From contig JAFKFI010000128.1 of assembly GCA_017307285.1 (NCBI GenBank), forward strand, positions 1-59,141: a stretch of 59,141 bases of DNA. Reading direction: 5' to 3'. The stretch is from Alphaproteobacteria bacterium. GTDB lineage: Bacteria; Pseudomonadota; Alphaproteobacteria; Acetobacterales; Acetobacteraceae. Below the pieces are notes generated by a model. The model was not told where the DNA came from. It saw only the letters and a program-made list of their open reading frames with translations, and made no database searches. This document shows, piece after piece, positions 35,509-44,800 of this stretch (positions are counted from its first letter, which is position 1; every line of letters starts with the position of its first letter). Both the position numbers and the translations under genes were made by a program.

Positions 35509-36594
35509 GTGAGCAAGGAAGCCGCCGAGCTCGAGGCCACAGGGCTCTTCGACCGGGATTTCTATACTTCCGCTTATCCCGACGTTCCGGCCACCGCCAC
35601 CGAGCCGCTGGCGCATTTCTGCGACTTCGGCTGGCGCGAGGGACGTCGGCCGAATCCGTGGTTCGACCCCGCGTGGTATCTCACCACCAACACCGACGTC
35701 CGCAAATCCGGCCTCAATCCTCTGCTGCACTACAGCCGCCACGGCGAAGCCGAGGGCCGCCGCCCGGCGCCGTTATTCGACCCGACATGGTACGGGCAGG
35801 CTCACGCCATCCCGCGCCGAGGTGCGCTGCGGCATTTCCTCGAGCATCGCGCGGGCGGCGCCGTTCTGCCGACCCCCGAGCTCTATGCGGTGCGCCATCT
35901 CGCGCCCTATCGGGACGACCCGGCACGGGGTGTCGATCCGTTCACGCACTATATTGCCGACGCGTTGCGCGACGGCCATCCGCCGCTGCCAGATGTCGCC
36001 GTGATCACGGCATCCGGCGTGTTCGACCCGAACCACTATTTCATCAACAGCACCGATGTGCATGAGCGCGCGCTCGATCCGGTCGAGCATTTCTGTCGGT
36101 ACGGATGGCGGGAGAACCGCAAGCCCTGCCTCTATTTCGATCCCGGATTCTATCGCCGCACCAATCCCGAGCCCGAGCGGCTGCGAATTAACCCGCTCGC
36201 GCATTATCTGCTGGAGGGCGAGGTAGCGGGGCGGCGGCCGGTGGTGTTCTTCGATCCGGTCTGGTATCGCCGAACCTACAATGTGCCTGATGGCCAGAGC
36301 GCGCTTGCGCATTTTCTCGCGCATCGCCGTGGCCAGCGCGTCAGCCCCAACCCGCATTTCGACGTGGCGTGGTATCTGGCACGCCATCCGCTAGGTCCGA
36401 ACCGCGATCCGTTCGCTCATTTCCTGCGCGCCGGCACCTACGGCGACTGCGACCCGTCGCCGGATTTCAACGCCGCCGCTTATCGCAAGCGAGTGCTGGG
36501 GCGCCCCAGCCGGCACTTCCGCCGCCTGCTGCACCCCGAACGCGACAATCCGCTGGTGCACTGGCTGGGAGCACAATACGGCACGTCGGCGTAA
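35509..36594 (+). CDS. Repeat protein with nine FDxxxY / HYL modules
   Basis: A 361-aa protein made almost wholly of about nine modules of 35-45 aa. Each opens with an F-D-x-x-x-Y motif (for example WFDPAWYLTTNTDV, LFDPTWYGQAH, VFDPNHYFINSTDV, YFDPGFYRRTNP, FFDPVWYRRTY, HFDVAWYLARH), followed by NPLLHYSRHG-type and GRRPAP-type ends. Such modules are usually appended to glycosyltransferases, where they are proposed to bind acceptors or partners; here they stand alone with no glycosyltransferase domain and no signal peptide. GTG 35509 is the start. I cannot assign a function. Confidence 0.85.
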   Translation: MSKEAAELEATGLFDRDFYTSAYPDVPATATEPLAHFCDFGWREGRRPNPWFDPAWYLTTNTDVRKSGLNPLLHYSRHGEAEGRRPAPLFDPTWYGQAHAIPRRGALRHFLEHRAGGAVLPTPELYAVRHLAPYRDDPARGVDPFTHYIADALRDGHPPLPDVAVITASGVFDPNHYFINSTDVHERALDPVEHFCRYGWRENRKPCLYFDPGFYRRTNPEPERLRINPLAHYLLEGEVAGRRPVVFFDPVWYRRTYNVPDGQSALAHFLAHRRGQRVSPNPHFDVAWYLARHPLGPNRDPFAHFLRAGTYGDCDPSPDFNAAAYRKRVLGRPSRHFRRLLHPERDNPLVHWLGAQYGTSA

Positions 36595-36596
36595 CC

Positions 36597-37610
36597 TCAG
36601 GCCTGCGCCAACCCCCAGAAGCGTGCAATCTCGTTGGTCGCCGAGACGGGTGCCTCACGCACCCATTGCGATGCCCTGCCCTCGTCGCTGTCGCCAATCG
36701 GCCAGGCGTGCGGCAGGCCGGCAACCGTCCACATCTCGATGATCGGCGCCTCCGGCAGCCCCCAGACGCGGCGGCGCACACCCGCCGCCGGCTCGGTCTC
36801 GGTCCAGGACGGGCGCGACAGCCGGTGCAACGCCGCCCATTGCCGCGCCAGCAGGTCGGAATTGGCCGGATCCACCGTATGGTCGGCATCGCCGCGCCAG
36901 ATCGAGAGACGGGGCCACACTCCGGCATAGCCCGCCGGCCCACGCTCGCGGGCTTTGTCGGCCCACTCCGCGCCGGAGAGGTTCGGGCCGGCATGGGACA
37001 TGCGGGCAAATGCCTGGCCCATGTCGTCGGCACAGCCCACCGGCAATCCCGCCACGACGGCGCCGCCGGCGAACACGTCCGGATAGGAGGCCAACAGCGC
37101 AGCGGCCATGCTGCCGCCAGCGGAGAGGCCCGCCACGAAGATGCGCCGCGGATCGGAGCGGAAGCCGGTCGCTGCCTCGGTCACCATTTGTCGGATCGAC
37201 ACCGCCTCGCCTCGGCCGCGCCGCGTGTCTATCGGACGGAACCAGTTGAAGCAGCCGCCCCGGTTATTTTCGGGCGTTTGCGCCGGGAGCAGCACGGGCA
37301 GGCTCAGCCGGTCGGCGAGCGCCAACCAGCCGGATTCCGTCGCGAACTCCGCCGCGTCCTGCCCGCAGCCATGCAGCACCACGATCAGCGGCGCGCCGGG
37401 ACGGGGCGTGCTGGGCGGAGCATAGAGCATCATCTTGAGGCCGCCTGGGTTGGAACCGAAGGCCGGAACCTCCATCACCCCCGGCACCTCCGCCGCCCGC
37501 GCCGCGAAGGGCGTCGGAGCCGGCAGCTTGGCGTTCAGGACCGCGGACGCCGCACGCATGGCGTCCTCGATCCCGCGGCGCCCGAGGCGCATCGCGCGTG
37601 TCAATTTCAT
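36597..37610 (-). CDS. PHB depolymerase family esterase
   Basis: A 337-aa alpha/beta hydrolase of the extracellular/intracellular PHB-depolymerase (esterase_phb) class. Motifs are LIVVLHGCGQDAAEFA, DTRRGRGEAVSIRQMV and the nucleophile elbow VAGLSAGGSMAA, with IWRGDADHTVDP (Asp) and VAGLPHAWPIGD (His). It lacks a clear signal peptide and a substrate-binding C-terminal domain, so it may act inside the cell on short polymers or other esters. The start at 37608-37610 is preceded by GGAGG; the version from 37658 adds a leader with no family match. Confidence 0.87.
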   Translation of the reverse strand: MKLTRAMRLGRRGIEDAMRAASAVLNAKLPAPTPFAARAAEVPGVMEVPAFGSNPGGLKMMLYAPPSTPRPGAPLIVVLHGCGQDAAEFATESGWLALADRLSLPVLLPAQTPENNRGGCFNWFRPIDTRRGRGEAVSIRQMVTEAATGFRSDPRRIFVAGLSAGGSMAAALLASYPDVFAGGAVVAGLPVGCADDMGQAFARMSHAGPNLSGAEWADKARERGPAGYAGVWPRLSIWRGDADHTVDPANSDLLARQWAALHRLSRPSWTETEPAAGVRRRVWGLPEAPIIEMWTVAGLPHAWPIGDSDEGRASQWVREAPVSATNEIARFWGLAQA

Positions 37611-37711
37611 CGGTAGGAGAGCCTCCAGATGCCTCAGCCGGCCTTCAACGCGGCTCACCGATATGTGGATTGCTGCGGTGCGGTATAAGACCGAAAGAGG
37701 CTAGCTGTGGC

Positions 37712-38215
37712 TCACGGATGCTTGTGGATGGGATCCACCCAGTAGACTGCCTCGGGCTTCTCCACGGGCTCGATCGCCAGGTTGACCACCACGGCCTCGT
37801 TGTCGCTGCGCACCAGCACGCACTCCAGCGTCTCTTCGGTGCTGGCGTTGATCTCCTGGTGCGGCACGTAGGGCGGGACGAAGATGAAGTCACCCGGTTC
37901 GGCCTCGGCGACGAATTCCAGCCGCTCGCCCCAACGCATCCGGGCCTTGCCCTTGACGATGTAGATTACGCTCTCCAGCGCCCCGTGATGGTGCGCGCCG
38001 GTCTTGGCGTTCGGGTGAATGTGTACCGTGCCCGCCCAGATCTTCTGCGCGCCTACGCGGGCGGCGTTGATCGCGGCGGCGCGGTTCATCCCCGGCGTCT
38101 GCGCGGTGTTGGTATCGAGCTGGTCGCCCTTGATGACCCGCACGCCGTTATCCCGCCAGTCGACGCTTCCGGGAGCGGGGGGCGTGTCGTGACTATGGGG
38201 GTGATCATGGCTCAT
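37712..38215 (-). CDS. Cupin domain-containing protein
   Basis: A 167-aa cupin: NAKTGAHHHGALESVIYIVKGKARMRWGE is motif 1 (GX5HXHX3-4EX6G) and PGDFIFVPPYVPHQEIN is motif 2 (GX5PXGX2HX3N). The N-terminus is His-rich (MSHDHPHSHD), which may bind metal. Such single-domain cupins occur as dioxygenases, isomerases or storage proteins; no partner gene is adjacent, so the role is unknown. ATG 38213-38215. Confidence 0.9.
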   Translation of the reverse strand: MSHDHPHSHDTPPAPGSVDWRDNGVRVIKGDQLDTNTAQTPGMNRAAAINAARVGAQKIWAGTVHIHPNAKTGAHHHGALESVIYIVKGKARMRWGERLEFVAEAEPGDFIFVPPYVPHQEINASTEETLECVLVRSDNEAVVVNLAIEPVEKPEAVYWVDPIHKHP

Positions 38216-38354
38216 GGCGTACTCCGGGATCGCTGAATCACCCGAATGTGCGCCCGGCTATCCCCTCTCTCAAGCCCCGCTGGTCGGGCAATGCTGGCGC
38301 GAGCCGCCATGCTGGACGTAACTTCCTGCTGGCGAAAAAAGCGGGGAGGCTCGT

Positions 38355-38864
38355 ATGAGGAATCTTGCCTTTGCCGGCGCACTGGCCGGGGCGATGGCGC
38401 TGCTTGCGCCGCAGGCCGACGCCACCGTCATCACTTATCAGGTGCATATCGACGGCGCCCAGGCCAATACGCCCAGTCCGGGCACCGGTCACGCGACCCT
38501 GATGCTCGACACGACCGCCGACACGCTCGATGTAAACATGGCCTATTCGGGCCTGCTCGCCCCTACCACCAACGCGCATATCCATTGCTGCGCGCCGCCG
38601 GGGGCGACCGGGCCGGTCATCATCCCGTTTCTCCCGGCCGGCTTCGTAACCGGGGCCACGTCGGGCAGCTTCTCGCACCTGTTCACTGGCCTCACGCCGA
38701 CCCTGGTGGCGGATATCCAGTCGGGGCTGTCTTACATCAACATTCACACGACCCAATTCCCGGAGGGCGAGATCCGGGGACAGGTGGTGCCAGAACCGGC
38801 CAGTTTCGCCCTATTGGGCGTGGGCCTGCTGGGGCTTGGACTGATCCGCCGCGCCCGTGGCTGA
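38355..38864 (+). CDS. CHRD domain protein with PEP-CTERM sorting signal
   Basis: A 169-aa secreted protein: signal peptide (about 1-24), a CHRD domain (HATLMLDTTADTLDVNMAYSGL, NAHIHCCAPPGATG, INIHTTQFPEGEIRGQV) and a C-terminal PEP-CTERM motif (VPEPAS, then a hydrophobic helix LLGVGLLGLGLI and RRARG). PEP-CTERM proteins are processed by an exosortase, so the genome should encode one; none is in the window. GGGGAGG (38343-38349) precedes the ATG. Converges with the MOSC gene with a 6-base gap. Confidence 0.93.
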   Translation: MRNLAFAGALAGAMALLAPQADATVITYQVHIDGAQANTPSPGTGHATLMLDTTADTLDVNMAYSGLLAPTTNAHIHCCAPPGATGPVIIPFLPAGFVTGATSGSFSHLFTGLTPTLVADIQSGLSYINIHTTQFPEGEIRGQVVPEPASFALLGVGLLGLGLIRRARG

Positions 38865-38870
38865 ATCGGC

Positions 38871-39407
38871 TCAGACGCGGACAAGCGGCCGATAGGGCTC
38901 CGGCGGCAGCGCGACCCGGATCGGATCGTCGGGGCGCAACTCGCCTCCGACCAGCACGATCGCCATGATACCAGCCTTGAGGACGAGGCCGCCTTGGGCA
39001 TCGCGTCCCAGTACCGCCGCCATAAGACCGGGCTGGAAGCGGTCGAGCTGAACGCAGGGGTTGCGCAGACCCGTCACCTCGATCACCGCCGTCTCGCCCA
39101 GATGCAGCCTGGTGCCGGTGGGCAGACCGAGCAGATCGACCCCACGCGTGGTGACGTTCTCGCCCATGTCGCCGGGCGCGACGGCAAAGCCGGTTCCCCG
39201 CAATTCGTCGAGCAATTCGGCATGGATCAGGTGCACCTGGCGTAGGTTCGGCTGGGTCGGATCGCGACGGACGCGCGAACGGTGCTTGACCGTCTCGCCC
39301 ATATGCGCGTCGCCCTCGACGCCGAGCCCCGCCACGAGGCGGATACTGTCCTGGGTCGGCTTGGTGAAACTGTGCCGCGGGCTACGGCTCACGGCGATAA
39401 CAGTCAT
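38871..39407 (-). CDS. MOSC domain-containing protein
   Basis: A 178-aa MOSC (molybdenum cofactor sulfurase C-terminal) protein. It has GLGVEGDAHMGETVKHRSR, the HLIHAELLDEL helix, PGDMGENVTTRGVDLLGLPTGTRL and VTGLRNPCVQLDRFQPGL with the conserved Cys that accepts sulfur. MOSC proteins such as YiiM act in detoxification of N-hydroxylated compounds. I start at ATG 39405-39407; alternatives at 39437 and 39482 would extend into a region without family sequence. Confidence 0.9.
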   Translation of the reverse strand: MTVIAVSRSPRHSFTKPTQDSIRLVAGLGVEGDAHMGETVKHRSRVRRDPTQPNLRQVHLIHAELLDELRGTGFAVAPGDMGENVTTRGVDLLGLPTGTRLHLGETAVIEVTGLRNPCVQLDRFQPGLMAAVLGRDAQGGLVLKAGIMAIVLVGGELRPDDPIRVALPPEPYRPLVRV

Positions 39408-39550
39408 TCCCTGACCGTTGACTTGCGACAGCATCATAAGGCGTTTCCGCAAGAAGCGGATTTCAGGACCAAATTCCTGCAATCCTGACCATACTCGCCA
39501 CGCAACAAGACGGAATTCCTAATTACGGTTGACTCGGAGGGGATAAATGC

Positions 39551-39565
39551 GAACAAATAAGGAAC
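39551..39565 (+). promoter_or_regulatory. LexA-like SOS operator upstream of imuA
   Basis: GAAC (39551-39554), seven bases, GAAC (39562-39565), the reverse complement of the alphaproteobacterial LexA consensus GTTC-N7-GTTC. It ends 15 bases before the imuA ATG (39581), where it would block the promoter or ribosome-binding region. An imuA-imuB-dnaE2 cassette is a classic LexA target in this class, so the assignment is well supported. Confidence 0.8.
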
Positions 39566-39580
39566 ACAATCCTTTCCGCC

Positions 39581-40420
39581 ATGCAGCCGAACCTTTACAT
39601 CGTCGGGCGCCGCTCTGACGAATCCCCGCAATTCCCGACGCCCCCGATTGCGCCACTCGGCCACGCGCGACCGTTGCCGGCGCATCTGGCGGCGTTGCGA
39701 GACCGGCTGCGCAAGCCTACCGCCAAATGGGGCGCGCTGTCGTTCGGCGACGCGCGTGTGGATGCCTGCCTCCCGGCCGGCGGCCTGCCGCTGGGGCAGC
39801 TGCACGAGATGGGGGCTGCGGGGCTGGAGGCGGAGACCGGGGCGCTAACGGCGGGATTCGTGGCGGGACTGCTGGCGCGGCTGCCGGCCGGCCGGCCCAT
39901 CCTGTGGATCGCGCCCTCCGACGACCTGCACCCGCCGGGGCTGCTGGCCTACGGGCTCGATCCCGGCCGGCTGGTGCTGGTTCGGCCGCGCGATGACGCC
40001 GGCACCCTGGGAACGATGGAAACGGCATTGCGCGCCGGCGGGCTGGCGGCGGTGGTGGGCGAGGTCGGGCGGCTCGAGCGTACCGCCTCCCGTCGGCTGC
40101 AATTCGCCTGCCTTGGGAGCGGCATCACCGGTTTCGCGCTGCGCCGTTGGCCGCACGGCCGCAAGCGGGCGGACCGGGAGGCAACGGCCGCGGCCACACG
40201 CTGGCAGCTCGCTCCGGCGCCCTCCGAACTCGACGCTCGCGAGCCCGGTGCGCCGCGCTGGCGCGTGGCGTTGACCCACGCGCGCAGCGGCCGGCCCGGC
40301 GCCTGGATCCTGGAATTGCCGATGAAGGAGGTCGAAAATGACCCGCCGCATCCTTTCCGTGTGGTTGCCGAACTGGCCGATTACACGGCTGAACCGTCGC
40401 TCCGCGCCCGCGCCGGGTGA
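39581..40420 (+). CDS. imuA: ImuA family protein (mutagenesis cassette)
   Basis: A 279-aa SulA/RecA-like protein of the ImuA family, which works with ImuB and DnaE2 in SOS-induced mutagenesis. Typical sequences are CLPAGGLPLGQLHEMGAAG, a RecA-like fold with RPILWIAPSDDLHPPGLLAYGLDPGRLVLVR, ALRAGGLAAVVGEVGRLERTASRRLQFAC and RWQLAPAPSE. A LexA-like site lies just upstream. The end overlaps imuB by 83 bases in another frame, a common feature of the cassette. Confidence 0.9.
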   Translation: MQPNLYIVGRRSDESPQFPTPPIAPLGHARPLPAHLAALRDRLRKPTAKWGALSFGDARVDACLPAGGLPLGQLHEMGAAGLEAETGALTAGFVAGLLARLPAGRPILWIAPSDDLHPPGLLAYGLDPGRLVLVRPRDDAGTLGTMETALRAGGLAAVVGEVGRLERTASRRLQFACLGSGITGFALRRWPHGRKRADREATAAATRWQLAPAPSELDAREPGAPRWRVALTHARSGRPGAWILELPMKEVENDPPHPFRVVAELADYTAEPSLRARAG

Positions 40421-41800
40421 AATCCGGGTGACAGTGGAGGCGACGCACGGCGTCCGCCGTCTCGTCACGGTTGGAGCGGAGGGGTTGGAAGCCGGATTGC
40501 GCCCCGGCCAGACCCTGACCGACGCTCGGGCAATCTGCCCGGCGCTGGTGCCCCACGATGCCGACCCGGAGGGTGACGCGACTGCACTGGCGGCGCTCGC
40601 CGGCTGGTGCGAGCGCTACACCCCCCCGGCGGGGACAAACTCGCCGACACCCTCGCCGCGCGGTTATCTCGTAACGAGATCCCCTGCCGCCTCGCCATCG
40701 CCGGCACGACAGGAGCCGCTTGGGCGCTGGCCCGCTCGCCCATCGGGCAGGATTTTACCAGTGTCCCGACGGGCGAGGAGCGCGCCGCACTCAGGCATCT
40801 GCCGGTTGCAGGGCTGCGGCTCGATCCGCGCACCGTCGCCGGGCTGCGCCGGCTCGGCCTGCGCAGCGTGGGCGAACTCGCCCGCGTACCGCGCTCCGAG
40901 GTCACTGCCCGCTTCGGCGCCCTGCCGGTGCTGCGGCTCGACCAGGCAATGGGTACCGTGGAGGAAGCGATCGTTTGGCCCCACCCGCCCCCGCCCTTCG
41001 TCGAGCGCTTTTCTCCTGTCGAACCGATCGGCACGCCCGAAGATCTCGGCGGGGCGCTGGAACTGCTGACAGCGCGCCTTTGCCAGCGCTTGGCCGAGCA
41101 GCGCCAGGGGGGACACCGCTTCGTCGCACGCTTCTTCCGCGTGGACGGCGAGGACCAGCACATTGCCGTCGCCACCGCCCTGCCGGCGCGCGAGCCCAAG
41201 CATCTGACCAAGCTGCTGCGCGAGAGGCTGGAGACGGTCGACCCCGGTTTCGGCATCGAGACGGTAACGCTGGAGGCAGAGAGCGTGGCACCGCTTGGCA
41301 CGCCGCAGGGAAAACTCCTCGCCGCCCCCGATCCCGGCCGCGCGTTGGCCGAGTTGGTGGACACGCTCGCCAACCGCATCGGCGAGGGCCGCATCTGGCG
41401 CCCCGCCCCGCAGGAGAGCCACGTGCCGGAACGCGGGGTGCGCCCTGCCCCGCCGCTCGCCGCCGCCCCAGCCTGGACGACCGACCCCTCTGCCCCGCGC
41501 CCGATCCGTCTGCTGCGCCGCCCGGAACCGATCGAAGCGACCGCGCCGATACCGGACGATCCGCCCATCCTGTTCCGCTGGCGCGGCGCCCTGCATCGTG
41601 TCCGCGCCGCGAGCGGTCCGGAGCGCATCGGCGCCGAATGGTGGCGACGTGCGGAACCTCAGCATGACCGGCCGGAGGCGGACATGCTGCGCGACTATTA
41701 CCGAGTGGAGGATACAGAAGGCGCCCGCTTCTGGGTGTTCCGCGCCGGCCTGCAAGCGCAGCCGTTGCCGCGCTGGTACCTGCACGGATTGTTCGCGTGA
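40338..41800 (+). pseudogene. imuB: Y-family DNA polymerase-like ImuB, frame-broken
   Basis: ImuB is a catalytically inactive Y-family-like protein that tethers DnaE2 to the beta clamp. The first frame (40338 to about 40625: MTRRILSVWLPNWPITRLNR to LAGWCERYTP) is family-like and then runs into PPAGTNSPTPSPRG. The second frame (from about 40625, GGDKLADTLAARLSRNEIPCRLAIAGTTGAAWALAR to the end at 41800) carries the rest: VAGLRRLGLRSVGELARVPR and DMLRDYYRVEDTEGARFWVFR. Family members have about 25-30 residues between the halves (the DG-x-DGLWLDVTG-AHLFGGE stretch), so there is a deletion of about 60-90 bases plus a frameshift. A nominal start at 40607 has no ribosome-binding site. Confidence 0.85.
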
Positions 41801-41829
41801 GCACGTAGTTCTCGCGATCGGCTCCGCGC

Positions 41830-44800
41830 ATGACATACGCCGAACTGCAAGTCGCAAGCCCGTTCTCCTTCCTGCGCGGCGCATCGCGCCCCGAGGAACT
41901 GGCGGTGGCGGCGTCGGTGCTCGGGCTTGCCGCCATCGGAGTCGCCGACCGCAACACCGTGGCCGGCGTTGTGCGGATGCATGATGTCGTCAAGCAGGTC
42001 GAGAAACAGACGCAAACGAAACTACGCCTGCTGGTGGGAGCGCGGCTGGTGTTTCGCGACGGCACGCCGGACATGCTCTGCTATCCGCGGGACCACGCCG
42101 CATGGGGGCGACTCACGCGGCTGCTCAGCGTGGGCAAGCTGCGCGCCAAGCATGGCGATGCGAGCGACGAGGCAAAGGCTACCAATCGCTGCTTCCTCGA
42201 TCATGCCGATCTGCTGGCGCATGGCGACGGCCAGCTGCTAATCGTGGTGCCGCCACATCGGCTCGATGCCGCGTTCGCCACGCACGTCGAACGGGTCGCG
42301 GCGGATTTTCGCGGGCGCGCCTATGTCGCCGGCACGCGCCGTCATCGCGCCGATGATGCGCGCCGTCTGCGCACACTCGCCGAACTGGCGCTGCCGATGG
42401 TCGCGACTAATGACGTGCTCTATCACGCGCCGGATCGTCGGCCGTTGCAGGACGTGCTGACGGCGATCCGGCTCGGCTGCCGCGTCGACGACGTAGGCCG
42501 CGCGCTGGAGCCGAACGGCGAACGCTACCTGAAATCACCGGCGGAGATGGCGCGGCTGTTCCGTGCGTACCCGGAGGCACTCGCGCGCACCATTGAGATC
42601 GCCGACCGCTGCCATTTCTCGCTCGACGAGCTAGCCTACGAATACCCCGATGAGCCAGTGCCGCCCGGCCTCACGCCGGACGAACATCTGGCCAATCTTA
42701 CGTGGGAGGGTGCGGCATCGCGCTTTCCCGAAAGCATACCGGCCAGCCTGCGTGCCACGCTGGAAAAGGAACTCCGTTTGATCGCGCATCTCGGTTATGC
42801 GCGATACTTCCTCACTGTGCATGACATCGTCCGCTATGCGCGCCAACAGAACATCCTCTGTCAAGGTCGCGGCTCGGCGGCCAATTCGACAGTGTGCTAC
42901 TGCCTCGGCATCACTGCCGTGAACCCCGCCGAGATCGACCTTCTGTTCGAGCGATTCGTCTCCGCCGAGCGACGCGAACCGCCCGACATCGACGTCGATT
43001 TCGAGCACGAGCGGCGCGAGGAGGTGATCCAGTATATTTACCGACGATACGGCCGAGATCGCGCCGGCATCGCTGCGACGGTGATCCATTATCGGCCGAA
43101 AAGCGCCATGCGCGAGGTCGGTAAGGCAATGGGACTCGCCGAGGACGCGACTGCAGCACTCGCCGCGCAATCGTGGAACTCGGGCGACGAGTTGTGGCCG
43201 GACGAGCGCATCTCCGAGATCGGTCTCGATCCGGCCAGCTCGGTGATCCGCCGCACCGTGGCGCTGGCGCGCGAGCTGGTCGGCTTCCCGCGCCATCTCT
43301 CGCAGCATGTCGGCGGTTTCGTGCTGACGCGCAGGCGGCTCGACGAGACGGTGCCGATTGGTCGCGCGGCGATGGACGAGCGCACCTTCATCGAGTGGGA
43401 CAAGGACGACATCGACACCCTCGGCATCATGAAGGTCGATGTGCTGGCGCTCGGGATGCTCACCTGCATCCGCAAGGCATTCAATATGCTCGGCGTGAAG
43501 GATCTCGCCGACATTCCGCGCGAGGACGCGGCGGTGTACCGGATGCTGTCACGCGGGGATTCGATCGGGGTGTTCCAGGTGGAATCGCGCGCGCAGATCA
43601 ACATGCTGCCGCGCTTGCAGCCGCGCGCCTTCTACGATCTGGTCATCGAGGTGGCGATCGTCCGACCAGGGCCGATCCAGGGCGACATGGTGCACCCCTA
43701 TCTGCGCCGTCGGCAGAAGCTGGAGGAGGTGTTCTTCCCCTCGCCTTCTCCCGAGCACGGAGAGCATGACGAACTCAAGCGCGTGCTTGGCAGGACGCTC
43801 GGCGTACCCTTGTTTCAGGAGCAAGCAATGCGCATCGCCATTGAGGCGGCGCGCTTTACGCCGGAGGAGGCGAACCAGCTCCGCCGCTCGATGGCGACAT
43901 TCCGCAATGCCGGCACCATCCACAACTTCTTCAGCAAGATGGTCGACGGAATGGTGGCGCGCGGTTACGAACGGGACTTCGCGGAGCGCTGCTTCCGCCA
44001 GATCGAGGGCTTCGGCACCTACGGTTTCCCGGAGAGCCATGCCGCGAGCTTCGCACTGCTGGTCTACGCGTCGGCTTGGCTGAAATGCCATCATCCGGCG
44101 CATTTCACCGCCGCGTTGCTCAACTCACAGCCGATGGGCTTCTACGCGCCGGCGCAGCTTGTACGCGACGCACGCGAGCACGGCGTCCCCGTACGCGGCG
44201 TCGATGTCACCGCGAGCGCGTGGGATTGCACGATCGAGACGGGCGCCACGCTGCGCCTCGGCCTGCGGCTGATCGGCGGTTTCCGCGAGGATTGGGCGGC
44301 CCGACTCATGCAGGCCCGCGATCAATCCGGCGGGTTGCGGAGTTTCGCCGATCTGGTTCGGGTCGGACTGCCCCGGACGGCGCTGGAGGCGCTGGCCGAT
44401 GCAGATGCGATGCGTGGGCTGGGGTTCGACCGACGGGCGGCGCTCTGGCAGGTCCGCGGGCTGCGTGAGGAGACGGACCTACCGCTATTCGCAACCCAGC
44501 CGGTGTCAGTGAGCGAGGCGCAGCTCCCGGTGATGGCGAAGGGCGAGCATGTGATCGCCGACTACCAAACGGCCGGACTGTCGCTGAAGGCGCATCCGTT
44601 GGTTTTTCTGCGGGCCAGCCTCGCAGGCGATGGCGTGCTGAGCTGCGCCGAGGCGGTGCTGCGCCAGGAGGGGGCCAGAGTGCGCCTCGCCGGTGTGGTG
44701 TTGGTCCGCCAGCGCCCCGGCAACGGCAACGTCGTGTTCTGCACCATCGAGGACGAGACCGGGACCGCCAATATCGTGGTCTGGGCCAGTTTGGCCGAGC

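Noticed and set aside
40607-41800. Separate complete gene starting at 40607
   Set aside because: The start is inside conserved ImuB sequence without a ribosome-binding site; better explained as the second half of a broken imuB.
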